This document shows positions 25,893 through 35,599 of a DNA stretch of 64,000 bases, in pieces. Every line of letters begins with the position of its first letter. Position 1 is the first letter of the stretch. The DNA lies in assembly GCF_041429795.1 (NCBI RefSeq), contig NZ_CP163424.1:1862001-1926000 (forward strand). Reading direction: 5' to 3'. The translations under genes and the position numbers were made by a program. The notes under the pieces are model-generated. The model searched no databases and was not told where the DNA came from. It worked only from the letters and a program-made list of their open reading frames with translations. This DNA comes from Algimonas porphyrae (GTDB taxonomy: Bacteria; Pseudomonadota; Alphaproteobacteria; Caulobacterales; Maricaulaceae).

Positions 25893-26939
25893 CTATCGCC
25901 ACGGATTGTTGCGATCGCCTGATGGCGTGCGATCCGGCGAGGCAGTGCGGGGCATCCGGCTTTGCGTACCCACGCGTCCCCCGCCATATGTGACGAGCGC
26001 GTCAATCCGTTTTTCGATCGGCGGATGGGTCGTGAACAGTCCGGCCAGTCCCGTGCGCGGATTATAGAGCGCCATCTCCCTGACTTCGTCGGGAACCGTC
26101 TCCAGCTCGGGATTAGCCGAAATCTTCTGCAAGGCCCGGATCATCGCATCGGGGTTCTTCGTCAATTCGACCGCGCCCGCGTCGGCCATATATTCGCGCT
26201 TCCGGCTCATGGTGAAACGGATCATCAGGGCGATGACATAGGTCAGCGCGACGATTGCGAAGGCGACGAGGATCAGCACCCCGGCATTGCCGCCGCCGGA
26301 GCGGCGATGACTGCGCGACCGGGCAAAATTAACCCGGAACATGTTGCGGAACAGCGTTTCTCCGACAAAGGCGAAAATGCCGACGAAAATCACCGCGATG
26401 ATCAGCATGCGAACATCCTTATGCATGATGTGGCTGAGCTCATGTGCAATAACGGCTTCCAGCTCCTCATCGTCGAGGCGGTCCATAAGGCCGCGCGTCA
26501 AGGTCACCTGATAAGTGTCAGGCCGAATGCCCGATGCGAAGGCATTGAGGGCTGGTGTTTCCATCACCATCAGACGCGGCATGGTCAGCCCGCGCGAAAT
26601 GGCCAGGTTCTCGAGCATACGATAGGCGCGAGGTTCCTGACTTTGCGTCACGGGCTTGGCACGCGTTGCCGCGTTGATCATGGCATTATGGCCGAAAAAG
26701 GCGATGCCGAACCAGATCCCGGACGCGCCCAGTGCAAAGGGGGCGGCGGTCGGTAGCATGGCGGCGGCTTCGGACAGGCCGTCCTGCAGTGACGGGGACT
26801 GTCCCGTCATGCCGACGAAGACGATCGTCAGGCCGTAAAACATGAGCAGCAGGAGAACGGGAAAAAATGCGAGCAGGAGAATGCTGCGCAGATTATTGTT
26901 CCAGATGTGCGTCCGAAGGCCTGCGGCTCCGATCAGCAT
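25893..26939 (-). CDS. M48-family membrane metalloprotease (HtpX-like)
   Basis: 348 residues. Zinc motif HELSH at residues 166-170 and a third-ligand glutamate in the REYMADAGAVEL segment. Several transmembrane segments (about 20-43, 66-84, 178-198, 222-243) flank the cytosolic catalytic part. Such enzymes remove damaged inner-membrane proteins. The C-terminal tail (residues about 320-348) is Arg/Pro-rich. It starts 15 bp after the lemA stop, the usual lemA-M48 pair. Confidence 0.9.
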   Translation of the reverse strand: MLIGAAGLRTHIWNNNLRSILLLAFFPVLLLLMFYGLTIVFVGMTGQSPSLQDGLSEAAAMLPTAAPFALGASGIWFGIAFFGHNAMINAATRAKPVTQSQEPRAYRMLENLAISRGLTMPRLMVMETPALNAFASGIRPDTYQVTLTRGLMDRLDDEELEAVIAHELSHIMHKDVRMLIIAVIFVGIFAFVGETLFRNMFRVNFARSRSHRRSGGGNAGVLILVAFAIVALTYVIALMIRFTMSRKREYMADAGAVELTKNPDAMIRALQKISANPELETVPDEVREMALYNPRTGLAGLFTTHPPIEKRIDALVTYGGGRVGTQSRMPRTASPDRTPSGDRNNPWR

Positions 26940-26954
26940 GGGTCGGAGAACGCC

Positions 26955-27524
26955 TTAGGATGTTCCAAAATCGACAACGGGCGGTGTCTGCAGCGCCTCG
27001 CGGCCTTCGGGCAATTCAAAGAACTCACGCTCATTGAAGCCGAAGGGACCGGCAATCAGGACGGCCGGGAACTGTTCGCGCGCCGTATTATATTCCTGTA
27101 CGGAATTATTGTAGAAGCGACGCGAGGCGGCAATCTTGTTTTCAACGTCTGAGAGCTCGTCCTGCAATTGCAGGAAGTTGGTGTTGGCTTTCAACTCCGG
27201 ATAGGCTTCGGCCAGAGCGAACAGCTTACCCAGCGCCGCGCCTAGCATGCCTTCCGCAGCAGCCTGACCCTGAACCGTATCGGCGCTGACCGCCCGGTTG
27301 CGAGCTTCGATGACTTCGCGAAACGTCTCTTTTTCATGGGCGGCGTAGCCCTTGACCGTGTTGACCAGTTGCGGAACCAGATCCTGGCGCTGTTTCAACT
27401 GCACTTCGATATCTGACCAGGCCTGATTGGTCGTCTGCCGCAGTGCGACCAATCGATTGTAGATACCGATGATGAAAACGGCGAGCAGGGCAACGATGCC
27501 GAGGATAATGAGAAGTGTCGTCAT
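26955..27524 (-). CDS. lemA: LemA family protein
   Basis: 189 residues: one membrane helix at 3-22, then a soluble helical domain with the LemA pattern YNRLVALRQTTNQAWSDIEV, QRQDLVPQLVNTVKGYAAHE and NSVQEYNTAREQFPA. It lies in the envelope facing outward, and its usual partner, an M48 protease, is directly downstream. Function in the pair is not established in general. Confidence 0.92.
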   Translation of the reverse strand: MTTLLIILGIVALLAVFIIGIYNRLVALRQTTNQAWSDIEVQLKQRQDLVPQLVNTVKGYAAHEKETFREVIEARNRAVSADTVQGQAAAEGMLGAALGKLFALAEAYPELKANTNFLQLQDELSDVENKIAASRRFYNNSVQEYNTAREQFPAVLIAGPFGFNEREFFELPEGREALQTPPVVDFGTS

Positions 27525-27561
27525 GATGATAGACTAGACGCGGCCTCGGTCCGTCGCAAGT

Positions 27562-29124
27562 CTAATCCAGTATTCCGGTAACCAGGCCCGGAAAGGCGAT
27601 CAGCAAGGCAATCAGGGCCAGCTGGATGCCGATGAAGGGAATGACGCCGCGATAGAGGTGCGCTGTCGTCACTTCAGGCGGAGAGACGCCGCGCAGATAG
27701 AAAAGTGCGAACCCGAAAGGCGGCGTCAGGAAGCTTGTCTGCAGGTTCAGCGCCATCACCACACCGAGCCAGACCGGGTCGAGCCCGGCGGCCAGCAAGG
27801 GCGGCGCGACGAGCGGCACGACGACAAAGGTGATCTCGATAAAGTCGAGGAAGAACCCCAGAACGAACATGACCAGCATGACGAGGGCAAATGCGCCCCA
27901 GGTTCCTCCGGGCGCGGCTTCCATCAGGCGAGCGACCATTTCGTCGCCGCCTAGCCCGCGAAATACAAGGCTGAACACAGTCGCACCGATCAGGATGACA
28001 AACACCATTCCGGTTATATGCATGGTCGAGCGCGACACGTCGGCAAGCTGGCCATTGCGCAAGAGCCTGAGCGAGGCGATCAGCGTCCCGACGATGCCCA
28101 AGATGACAAGCGCAGCCGCGAGAATACCGCCGCCCAGTTCGATGCCCGTCCATTTGGTTTGCGCTATCCGGAGATCCAAACCAGTGAGGTCGAGCGCGAC
28201 AAGAGCGAGCAGGGCCAGAGCGCCGTAGAGAGGCCAGCGCCGCCCGTTGGGAGCCAGCCGTGTTGCAGCCAGAAGCATCGCGCCCAGTGCACCAAGCGCC
28301 GCGCCGCGTGTCGGCGTGGCGTAGCCCGACAGGATCGATCCCAGAACGGCAATAATCAGAAAGATGGGCGGGATCATGGCTTTAGCTGAACGCCACAGCA
28401 GCGCTTTGACATTGCTATCGTCCGGCCAGGGTTGGGCCGGGGCTTTGGACGGCGTCAGGACGGCCGTTATGAAAATGTAGAGCGCGTAGGCGCCGACAAG
28501 AATGAGACCCGGCACGAGAGCACCCGCAAAAAGATCGCCGACGGAGACGACGGCGTCCGTTTCCAAACCGTAGGAGCGCTGAGCCTCCTGAAACGCGTTG
28601 CCGATCTGATCGCCCAGAATAACCAGTACGATCGAAGGCGGGATGATTTGGCCCAACGTTCCCGACGCCGCAATCGAGGCAGAGGCGAGGGGAATGTCAT
28701 AGCCGCGCTTGAGCATGGTTGGTAGGCTCAGCAGACCCATCGTCACCACGGTGGCACCTACGATGCCCGTCGAGGCTGCCAGTAGAGCGCCGACGAAGAT
28801 GACGGATATGCCGAGCCCGCCGCGCAGAGGACCGAACAGATCGCCCATATTCTGTAGCAGTTCTTCGGCAATCCGCGACTTTTCCAGCATTACACCCATG
28901 AAGACAAAGAGTGGCACAGCGATCAGGATTTCGCGTGTGATAAGCGGATAAATGCGCGCGGGTAGAGACAGGAAAAAGGTCGGATCAAACAGGCCGAGCG
29001 CTGTCGCGATGGCTGCGAATAAGGCGCTGACACCCGCCAGAGTGAAGGCGACGTTATAGCCTGCCATCAAACCGATGCAGGCAGAGAGAAACATTAGCGC
29101 CGCGAGTGTTTCCGGCAAACTCAC
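27562..29124 (-). CDS. TRAP transporter large permease subunit (DctM)
   Basis: 520 residues, longer than the usual 430 or so because of additional hydrophobic segments in the middle. The DctM membrane domain shows GIVGATVVTMGLLSLPTML and GQIIPPSIVLVILG near the first half, and FLDFIEITFVVVPL near the end, with about 13 membrane segments. It is the main transport subunit of a sodium-coupled TRAP carrier for small carboxylates. Its start overlaps the small-subunit stop by 4 bp. Confidence 0.92.
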   Translation of the reverse strand: MSLPETLAALMFLSACIGLMAGYNVAFTLAGVSALFAAIATALGLFDPTFFLSLPARIYPLITREILIAVPLFVFMGVMLEKSRIAEELLQNMGDLFGPLRGGLGISVIFVGALLAASTGIVGATVVTMGLLSLPTMLKRGYDIPLASASIAASGTLGQIIPPSIVLVILGDQIGNAFQEAQRSYGLETDAVVSVGDLFAGALVPGLILVGAYALYIFITAVLTPSKAPAQPWPDDSNVKALLWRSAKAMIPPIFLIIAVLGSILSGYATPTRGAALGALGAMLLAATRLAPNGRRWPLYGALALLALVALDLTGLDLRIAQTKWTGIELGGGILAAALVILGIVGTLIASLRLLRNGQLADVSRSTMHITGMVFVILIGATVFSLVFRGLGGDEMVARLMEAAPGGTWGAFALVMLVMFVLGFFLDFIEITFVVVPLVAPPLLAAGLDPVWLGVVMALNLQTSFLTPPFGFALFYLRGVSPPEVTTAHLYRGVIPFIGIQLALIALLIAFPGLVTGILD

Positions 29125-29783
29125 AGGGTTTCTCGTGCCGAGTCGGTGAAGAAGGGCGGGACTCCCTCAGGGCGTTCCGGTTCAGCGTCGCCATTCAGAA
29201 CAAGTGCGGCACGTGAGGCAATGGCCAGGCCTTGCATAATCAATGTGAGCGCAAAAATTGGGATCAAGGTCTTCAGCAGGAAGACCCCGCGTATGCCGTT
29301 ACTTTCCGTCGAACCCTCAAATGTCCGCCATGCAAAGCTGACAAATCCCTGACTATTCCAGAGGATGAGCAAACATACCGGGGCAAGCAATACGTAAAAG
29401 CCGATCAGATCAACCCTTGCCCGTGCGACCCGGTCCATCTTTTCATACAGCACATCAACCCGCACATGCTGACCAGCGAGAAGTGTCGCTGCAGCGCCGA
29501 GCATGATGATGATTGCCTGGAAATAGAAGGCGCTTTCAAGCCATTTCACTGTGGCGGTGCCGAAAATGGAGAGCGCAAAAACGGACGCTGCAACGCTGAC
29601 CACAAGCAGCGGAAGCGACCATTTCACCGTCTCGCCAAGTTTGTAGATGATGAGGTCGATTGACCGAATGATCGACCCGAGGGTGCTGCGGAATGTGTCT
29701 CGAGGAAACAGCAAATAGAGCACGGGCAAGACCATAAATGGCAAAAAAGCCCAGCCGATCGCTTGTAATGCACCCCCTAGCAT
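29121..29783 (-). CDS. TRAP transporter small permease subunit (DctQ)
   Basis: 220 residues with four main hydrophobic segments. The DctQ pattern is seen around AATLLAGQHVRVDVLYEKM and the WRTFEGSTESNG segment. Located between the binding protein (stop 6 bp upstream) and DctM (4-bp overlap), so its place in the TRAP operon is clear. Confidence 0.9.
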   Translation of the reverse strand: MLGGALQAIGWAFLPFMVLPVLYLLFPRDTFRSTLGSIIRSIDLIIYKLGETVKWSLPLLVVSVAASVFALSIFGTATVKWLESAFYFQAIIIMLGAAATLLAGQHVRVDVLYEKMDRVARARVDLIGFYVLLAPVCLLILWNSQGFVSFAWRTFEGSTESNGIRGVFLLKTLIPIFALTLIMQGLAIASRAALVLNGDAEPERPEGVPPFFTDSARETL

Positions 29784-29789
29784 CTGGCC

Positions 29790-30941
29790 CTAATCCCGGC
29801 TCAGGGTGCGAGCCCGGATAAAGGCTCCGTCACCGATTTCCGTCCATCGGGTACTCTGATTGCGCGACTGGAGATAGCTGTCGAAAATACGTCTGACGAG
29901 TGGATCACCCTGGGCAATATCGCCGACGATCTGATCCGCGGTCCGACCGACGGCGCGCAGGATGTCATCCGGCATGAATTGGGGTTCGATCCCGTGACGG
30001 TCGCGCAGCGTTTCCAACGCGCGGCCATTCATGACCGTGTATTCTCCGAGACTCTGATCGTTCGTGCTTTTACAGGCATGCCGGATAATCGCCTGTTCCG
30101 ATGCCGTCAGTTGCCCCCAGCGGTCCAGATTAATGCCGACGGCAAGCGCAGAGCCGGGTTCATGAAATCCCGGCACGTAATAGTTCGGTGCTTCGCGGTA
30201 AAAGCCTAGCGCCAGATCATTCCAGGGACCGACCCATTCTGTCGCGTCAATCGATCCGCTTTGCAGCGCCTGATAGATCTCGCCGCCCGGGAGCAGAACA
30301 GATGTTCCGCCTAATTCAGACAGAACCCGTCCGCCCAGGCCGGGGATGCGCATACGCAAACCCTTCAGGTCTTCCAGACCTGTCAGCTTGAATTTGAACC
30401 AGCCCCCCGTCTGATGGCCCGAATTCCCTGCCTGGAACGCAATTATGTTGGAGCGCGCAGACAATTCATGCCACAAATCCTGCCCGCCACCCCAGTCAAT
30501 CCATCCCATCAGTTCGACCGCCGTCATGCCCATGGGAACAGATGTAAAGAAGTTGAAGCCGGAGGAGACACCCTGCCAATAATATTCGGCGGCATGGTAC
30601 ATGTCGGCTGCGCCTGTGGAGGTCGCGTTGAAACATTCCAGCGCGCCCACAAGTTCACCGGCTGCGTAGACTTTGACGTCGAGCATGCCGTCGCTCATCT
30701 CCCTGACGGCATCGGCAAAGCGAACCGGCATGATGCCGAGCCCCGGAAAGTCTTTGGGCCAACTCGTCGCCATGCGGAACTGCTTGATGCCGCGATTAAT
30801 GTTGGGTGCTGCGACATCGCCGACATGTCCATTACGCGCCGAGGACTGGCTGGCATCACGTTTGGAACCCAGTACGCCGACGACACTGGCCCCCGCTGCC
30901 AGAGCCCCTGCACCGAGGACGATATCGCGACGCCGCGTCAT
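29790..30941 (-). CDS. TRAP transporter substrate-binding protein (DctP/TakP type)
   Basis: 383 residues. A twin-arginine-like signal (TRRRDIVLGAGALAAGASVV) precedes the periplasmic binding domain. It has the DctP pattern with IDATEWVGPWNDLALGFY, typical of the TakP/2-oxo acid branch, and the conserved arginine segment GLRMRIPGLGG. The ligand is probably a 2-oxo acid or similar carboxylate (family-based inference). Its ATG overlaps the bpt stop by 4 bp. Confidence 0.9.
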   Translation of the reverse strand: MTRRRDIVLGAGALAAGASVVGVLGSKRDASQSSARNGHVGDVAAPNINRGIKQFRMATSWPKDFPGLGIMPVRFADAVREMSDGMLDVKVYAAGELVGALECFNATSTGAADMYHAAEYYWQGVSSGFNFFTSVPMGMTAVELMGWIDWGGGQDLWHELSARSNIIAFQAGNSGHQTGGWFKFKLTGLEDLKGLRMRIPGLGGRVLSELGGTSVLLPGGEIYQALQSGSIDATEWVGPWNDLALGFYREAPNYYVPGFHEPGSALAVGINLDRWGQLTASEQAIIRHACKSTNDQSLGEYTVMNGRALETLRDRHGIEPQFMPDDILRAVGRTADQIVGDIAQGDPLVRRIFDSYLQSRNQSTRWTEIGDGAFIRARTLSRD

Positions 30942-31663
30942 GCTGCGTCGACCCCTATCCAGCCGCGATGTCCCAGGATTTCAGCGGGTTGGAAGCGAGC
31001 CTTATAGTCCATTTTAGGGCTGCCAGGGACCCAGTAGCCTAGATAGAGATAGGGTAAGTCCTCCATCTGACAGCGGGAAATCTGATCTAGAATCATGAAA
31101 TTGCCTAGAGAGCGGTCGAGCGCTTCCGGCGCGAAAAAACTGTAGACGAGTGACAGACCGTCATTCAGCCGGTCGATTAGCATGCAGGCCGTCAGCACGC
31201 CCTTGCTGTTACGGTACTCGACGATTTCCGTCTCCGACGCGCATTCTTCGACCATCATCTCATAACGGGTGAAATCCATGCCGGTCATGCCTCCGCCGGG
31301 GTGACGATGGGCGAGATAGCGCGACAGGAGGTCGTATTGCTCCTGCGTTGCGATCGCCGGGGTCAGAGCCGGGTCCAGATCGGCATTGCGCCGCAATGTC
31401 CGGCGGAATGACCGACTGGGTTCGAAGTCCGCCGCTCTGACGCGCAAGGACCGGCATTCCCGGCAGGTTTCGCAGGCCGGACGGTAGATGACGTTCTGAC
31501 TGCGCCGAAAACCGGCATGCGTCAGATAGTTATTGAGGTGTGGACCATCGAGCGGATCAAGCTGGGTGAAGATCTTCCGCTCCATCCGGCCGGGCAGGTA
31601 CGGGCAAGGCGACGGGATCGTCAGAAAGAACTGCAACTGGTTCGGATCGAACGGATGGCTCAT
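30938..31663 (-). CDS. bpt: Aspartate/glutamate leucyl (arginyl)-tRNA--protein transferase Bpt
   Basis: 241 residues from the ATG at 31663; an in-frame TTG 13 codons earlier has no good ribosome site. Transfers Leu (or Arg) from tRNA to the N-terminus of proteins starting with Asp or Glu, marking them for ClpS-ClpAP. The CETCRECRSLRV cysteine cluster and YRPACETC are typical of Bpt/ATE. The stop overlaps the DctP start, so the N-end-rule enzyme and the TRAP transporter are co-transcribed, probably without functional link. Confidence 0.93.
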   Translation of the reverse strand: MSHPFDPNQLQFFLTIPSPCPYLPGRMERKIFTQLDPLDGPHLNNYLTHAGFRRSQNVIYRPACETCRECRSLRVRAADFEPSRSFRRTLRRNADLDPALTPAIATQEQYDLLSRYLAHRHPGGGMTGMDFTRYEMMVEECASETEIVEYRNSKGVLTACMLIDRLNDGLSLVYSFFAPEALDRSLGNFMILDQISRCQMEDLPYLYLGYWVPGSPKMDYKARFQPAEILGHRGWIGVDAA

Positions 31664-31691
31664 CGTGTTGTTTTGCCTTCTCTCACCTGTC

Positions 31692-33515
31692 CTAAAGACC
31701 AAAGAAGATCGGCACGAGCAAGACGTAACTGACCCATAAAAGCAGCATCAGCGGTATTCCAAAGCGGGCAAAGTCCCCGAACCGGTAATGTCCCGGCCCC
31801 ATGACCAGCAAATTGGTCTGATAGGCGATCGGGGTCGCGAAGCTACAATTAGCCGCAAAGATAACCGTCAGCACCATGATGATCGGGTCGATATCGGCTT
31901 TTTCGGCAATCGACAGCGCAATCGGTGCAAACAGAAGCGCGGCAGCACTATTGCTGATAATGTTGGTGAAAACGGCGACGACGAGAAAGACGGCGGCGAT
32001 CAGAGCCTGGGTTCCGAAAGGTTTGATGAAGTCGACGACATTTGTGCCGATGAATTCGGCCCCGCCTGTCCGCTCCAGCGCCAGCCCCATGGCGAATGCG
32101 GCCCCGATCAACAGGAAGATGCGCATATCGAGCGCCCGAACGGCCTGCCGGATGTTCAGACATCCCGCAGCGATCATGCCCATCGCCCCGCCGAGCGCAG
32201 CAATTTCGATCGGAACGAGTGATAGCGCCGCTGCCGCAATCGTGGCCACGAAGATGATCCGCGCCGCCTTTGCCCTGCGAATGTCGGGCAGCTCGGCCGT
32301 GCTCCAGTCCAGCAGGATCAGATCGCGGTTGCGGCGCAATCCCGCCACGTCGCGTTCATAGCCGAAGATCAGCAGGACATCACCAGCTTCCAGTCGGATG
32401 TCGAGCATGCGTTTGCGGATCATGCGGGACCGGCGCTGGATGCCGAGCACGAGGCAGCCCGTCTGTCTTCGAAAGCCGATCTGTTCGATGTTCCGTCCGA
32501 TCATGCGCGAACCCGGCGCGATCACGGCTTCGGATAGCATGATTGCGCTATCGGATACGGGTTCATCCAGACTGAAATTCCCGATATCGAGCATGCCGCG
32601 AAGATATTGTGGGCGCGTTTTCAGCAGGGAGGAGAGTTGCGATCGCGTAGCTGCGACGATCAGCACGTCTCCGGTCTGCAAAGTCGCTTCGAACGGCGGC
32701 AGGAAAGAGGTTTCACCGCGCTGGACCATACGGACGGTGACATCCTTCAAGCGCGGATAAATACCGACAGTAGGCTCGACGCCGTCGAGCGGGTGGCCCG
32801 GTGTGACCCGGATCTGGGCGATATATTGTTGTCCGGATGCCTGCAGGATCGGCTCCTCGGACTCGCGGTCCGGGATCAGGATGGGAGCCATGAAGATAAT
32901 GAATACGGCGCCAATCATTGCCAGCGTCATGCCCGGGACAAACTGGGTGAAAAAGCTGAGCGACATGTCAGTGGTGCGGACCAGAACATCGTTGACGAGC
33001 AGGTTTGTCGAGCTGCCGATCAGCGTCGTCATACCTGCCAGAATGCACAGAAACGACAGGGGCATCATGAAACGCGAGGCGTTGACCCCCAGCTTACCGC
33101 TCATGGCGGCCAGGACCGGGATGAACATGACGACAACGGGGGTGTTGTTCATGAACATCGACACGGCAAAAGCGATCCCGAAGACCAGAGCCAGAGTTCG
33201 TCGCGGCTGCTTGTCCAGCGAGGCGTTGATCGCCATGGTCATGCGTTCGAGTGCGCCGGTTTGAAACATGCCCTGGCCGACGACAAGCAGGGCCATGATG
33301 GTGATCAGAGCAGGGGCAGCGAAGCCTGACAGCAATGTCGCCGTATCCAGGCCATTGTCGGGCGAAACGAACAGGTTGCCGAAGACCATCAGCGCGAGAA
33401 TCAGCCCGACACTGATCGCCTCGATCGAAAATCGCTCGCGTACATAAAGGTAGACGCCAACCGCAACGATCGCGAAAACAGCCCACATCTGAACGGTTTC
33501 GGGCAACGCCCACAT
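31692..33515 (-). CDS. SLC13/DASS-family permease with RCK_C domains
   Basis: 607 residues. Two membrane halves flank a cytosolic part with two RCK_C (TrkA_C) domains. The first half carries the family's SNT-like motif in LIGSSTNLLVNDVLV, and the second has TNIISNSAAALLFAPIALSI. RCK_C domains (roughly residues 205-290 and 300-385) bind small ligands and gate flux. The transported anion (dicarboxylate, sulfate or similar) cannot be told. Start ATG at 33515. Confidence 0.9.
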   Translation of the reverse strand: MWALPETVQMWAVFAIVAVGVYLYVRERFSIEAISVGLILALMVFGNLFVSPDNGLDTATLLSGFAAPALITIMALLVVGQGMFQTGALERMTMAINASLDKQPRRTLALVFGIAFAVSMFMNNTPVVVMFIPVLAAMSGKLGVNASRFMMPLSFLCILAGMTTLIGSSTNLLVNDVLVRTTDMSLSFFTQFVPGMTLAMIGAVFIIFMAPILIPDRESEEPILQASGQQYIAQIRVTPGHPLDGVEPTVGIYPRLKDVTVRMVQRGETSFLPPFEATLQTGDVLIVAATRSQLSSLLKTRPQYLRGMLDIGNFSLDEPVSDSAIMLSEAVIAPGSRMIGRNIEQIGFRRQTGCLVLGIQRRSRMIRKRMLDIRLEAGDVLLIFGYERDVAGLRRNRDLILLDWSTAELPDIRRAKAARIIFVATIAAAALSLVPIEIAALGGAMGMIAAGCLNIRQAVRALDMRIFLLIGAAFAMGLALERTGGAEFIGTNVVDFIKPFGTQALIAAVFLVVAVFTNIISNSAAALLFAPIALSIAEKADIDPIIMVLTVIFAANCSFATPIAYQTNLLVMGPGHYRFGDFARFGIPLMLLLWVSYVLLVPIFFGL

Positions 33516-33609
33516 GGATGTACCTACCCCTCTCTTGCGGTCTGCCTTCGCTATGGGCGATAGGCGGCGAAGACTTCAAGCGGAATCGGGATTATTCGAA
33601 AGGTTTGCC

Positions 33610-34482
33610 ATGGCGGTCTGCGCATTTCTGGGTTTGGGCGTCATGGGGTATCCGATGGCGGGACATTTGAAGGCTGACGGGCATGACGTCCGGGTCTGGA
33701 ATCGGTCCGACGCGGCCCGCGATCGCTGGATGGATGAGCACGGTTCCGGGGCTTTTGCAGAAGCCGCTGACGCTGTCGCAGGCGCGGATTACGTCATGAT
33801 CTGCGTCGGTGCCGACACGGACGTCTTCGACGTCGTGGAGACCATCCTGCCCAACCTCAAGCGCGGTATGACGGTCATCGATCACACGACGGCCTCGCCA
33901 AATTGCGCCAGAACGGTCGCGGCGCAACTCGAAGCCATCGGTGTCGCCTTTCTGGATGCCCCGATTTCCGGCGGGCAATCGGGGGCCGAGGCGGGCACGC
34001 TATCGGTCATGTGCGGAGGGGCAGAGCGTGATTTCGCCGCAGCGGAGCCGGTCATGCGGGCTTATGGCAAGACGATAACCCATCTCGGCGCTGTGGCTGC
34101 GGGGCAGACAGCCAAATGTGTCAATCAGATCTGTATTGCCGGAACGCTGCAGGGCCTGTCTGAGGGGCTGAGGTTCGCGCAGGCAGCTGGTCTCGACGCC
34201 GAGACTCTGCTGAAGGCTATCGGCGGGGGCGCAGCCCAAAGCTGGCAAATGGATAATCGCCTGCTCAGCATGGCGCGCGATGAATTCGATTTCGGTTTCG
34301 CAATCGACTGGATGCGAAAGGACTTGGCGATTGCGCTGTCTGAAGCGCGGTCGATGGAGCTGGACCTGCCGATCACGCAACAGGTCGACGCTGCCTATGC
34401 TAAGGTGCAGGCCATGGGCGGCAGCCGTCAGGACACGTCGGCCCTCATTCGGAGCCTGCCCAAAGTGGACAAGAAGACCTAG
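33610..34482 (+). CDS. 3-hydroxyisobutyrate dehydrogenase-family oxidoreductase
   Basis: 290 residues from the ATG at 33610 with GAAAGG a few bases upstream; the longer frame that overlaps the divergent permease start is not needed. The dinucleotide fold FLGLGVMGYPMAGHL, the substrate motif DAPISGGQSGAEAGTL and the catalytic lysine in AAGQTAKCVNQ define the beta-hydroxyacid dehydrogenase family (MmsB, GarR, GLYR1). Exact substrate not assignable. The stop overlaps the hemB stop (convergent). Confidence 0.9.
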   Translation: MAVCAFLGLGVMGYPMAGHLKADGHDVRVWNRSDAARDRWMDEHGSGAFAEAADAVAGADYVMICVGADTDVFDVVETILPNLKRGMTVIDHTTASPNCARTVAAQLEAIGVAFLDAPISGGQSGAEAGTLSVMCGGAERDFAAAEPVMRAYGKTITHLGAVAAGQTAKCVNQICIAGTLQGLSEGLRFAQAAGLDAETLLKAIGGGAAQSWQMDNRLLSMARDEFDFGFAIDWMRKDLAIALSEARSMELDLPITQQVDAAYAKVQAMGGSRQDTSALIRSLPKVDKKT

Positions 34483-35465
34483 CCTTTCAGAAGGCGCGCA
34501 GCGCGAATGGCTCCGTAGGTCAGGACAGCGTCGCAGCCCGCTCGTTTGAAGCCGTTGAGCGTTTCCAGCAGCAAGCGTTCGCTGTCCGCCCAGCCATTCT
34601 GGCCAGCCGACTGGATCATCGCATATTCGCCGCTGACCTGAAAAGCGAAGGTGGGCACGCCGAATTCGGTTTTGATCCGATGACAGATATCCAGATAGGG
34701 CAGGCCGGGCTTGACCATGACCATATCGGCACCTTCATCAAGGTCCATGGCGACTTCATGGAGGGCTTCTTCCGAATTGGCCGGGTCCATCTGATATGTG
34801 CGCTTATCGCCGCGCAGGGCCGACGCCGTGCCGATCGCATCACGATACGGGCCATAAAAGGCAGAGGCATATTTGGCGGCATAGGAGAGGATCATCACAT
34901 CGGGATGATCCGCCTGATCGAGCGCGTCCCGGATGACGCCGATACGCCCGTCCATCATGTCGGACGGGGCAACGATGTCGGCCCCGGCATCGGCCAGAAT
35001 GACCGCACCCTGCGCAAGCATGTCCAGAGTTGTGTCATTGTCGATCACGTCGCCCTGCATCAGCCCATCGTGACCGTGATCGGTAAAGGGATCGAGGGCG
35101 ACGTCCACGATCACGCCAATGTCGGGGACGTCAGCCTTGAGACGACGGATCGCTGCAGGGACGAAACCGTCCGGATTGAGGGCTTCCGTAGCGGCAGCGT
35201 CCTTCCTGGCGGGATCGATATGGGGGAAGAGTGCGACTGCCGGAATTCCCAGACCGGCAGCTTCGCGGGCCTGTTCGATCAGACCATCAAGACCCAAGCG
35301 CGACACGCCGGGCAGGCTAGGCACAGGACCCTCACTGGCTTTCGTGTCGGTGATCACCGTCGTCAGCACCAAATCGTCCACGCTGAGTTTGGTTTCTCTC
35401 ACGAGCGCCCGCGACCACGCCGAAACCCTCTTGCGACGCATTCTTAACTGGGGAAACTGCGACAT
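34479..35465 (-). CDS. hemB: Delta-aminolevulinic acid dehydratase (porphobilinogen synthase)
   Basis: 328 residues. Condenses two ALA molecules to porphobilinogen. The two Schiff-base/active lysines lie in SYAAKYASAFYGPYRDA and MVMVKPGLPYLD. The metal site reads DVALDPFTDHGHDGLM with aspartates where zinc enzymes have cysteines, so it is a magnesium-type HemB as in other alphaproteobacteria and plants. Divergent from hemA with about 134 bp between the starts, so the two first heme steps are read outward from a shared region. Confidence 0.96.
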   Translation of the reverse strand: MSQFPQLRMRRKRVSAWSRALVRETKLSVDDLVLTTVITDTKASEGPVPSLPGVSRLGLDGLIEQAREAAGLGIPAVALFPHIDPARKDAAATEALNPDGFVPAAIRRLKADVPDIGVIVDVALDPFTDHGHDGLMQGDVIDNDTTLDMLAQGAVILADAGADIVAPSDMMDGRIGVIRDALDQADHPDVMILSYAAKYASAFYGPYRDAIGTASALRGDKRTYQMDPANSEEALHEVAMDLDEGADMVMVKPGLPYLDICHRIKTEFGVPTFAFQVSGEYAMIQSAGQNGWADSERLLLETLNGFKRAGCDAVLTYGAIRAARLLKG

Positions 35466-35599
35466 AGTCTATAATTCTTTCAGTGGTTTATCAGCGCTTC
35501 TCAAGGTGAAGTTCGTTGCAATTTCGGTTTCAGTTTCAATGGCGTTTCGTGAATGGCCGTTCTATATATGGGAAAGAGAACAAGACAAGCAGGTGGTCT

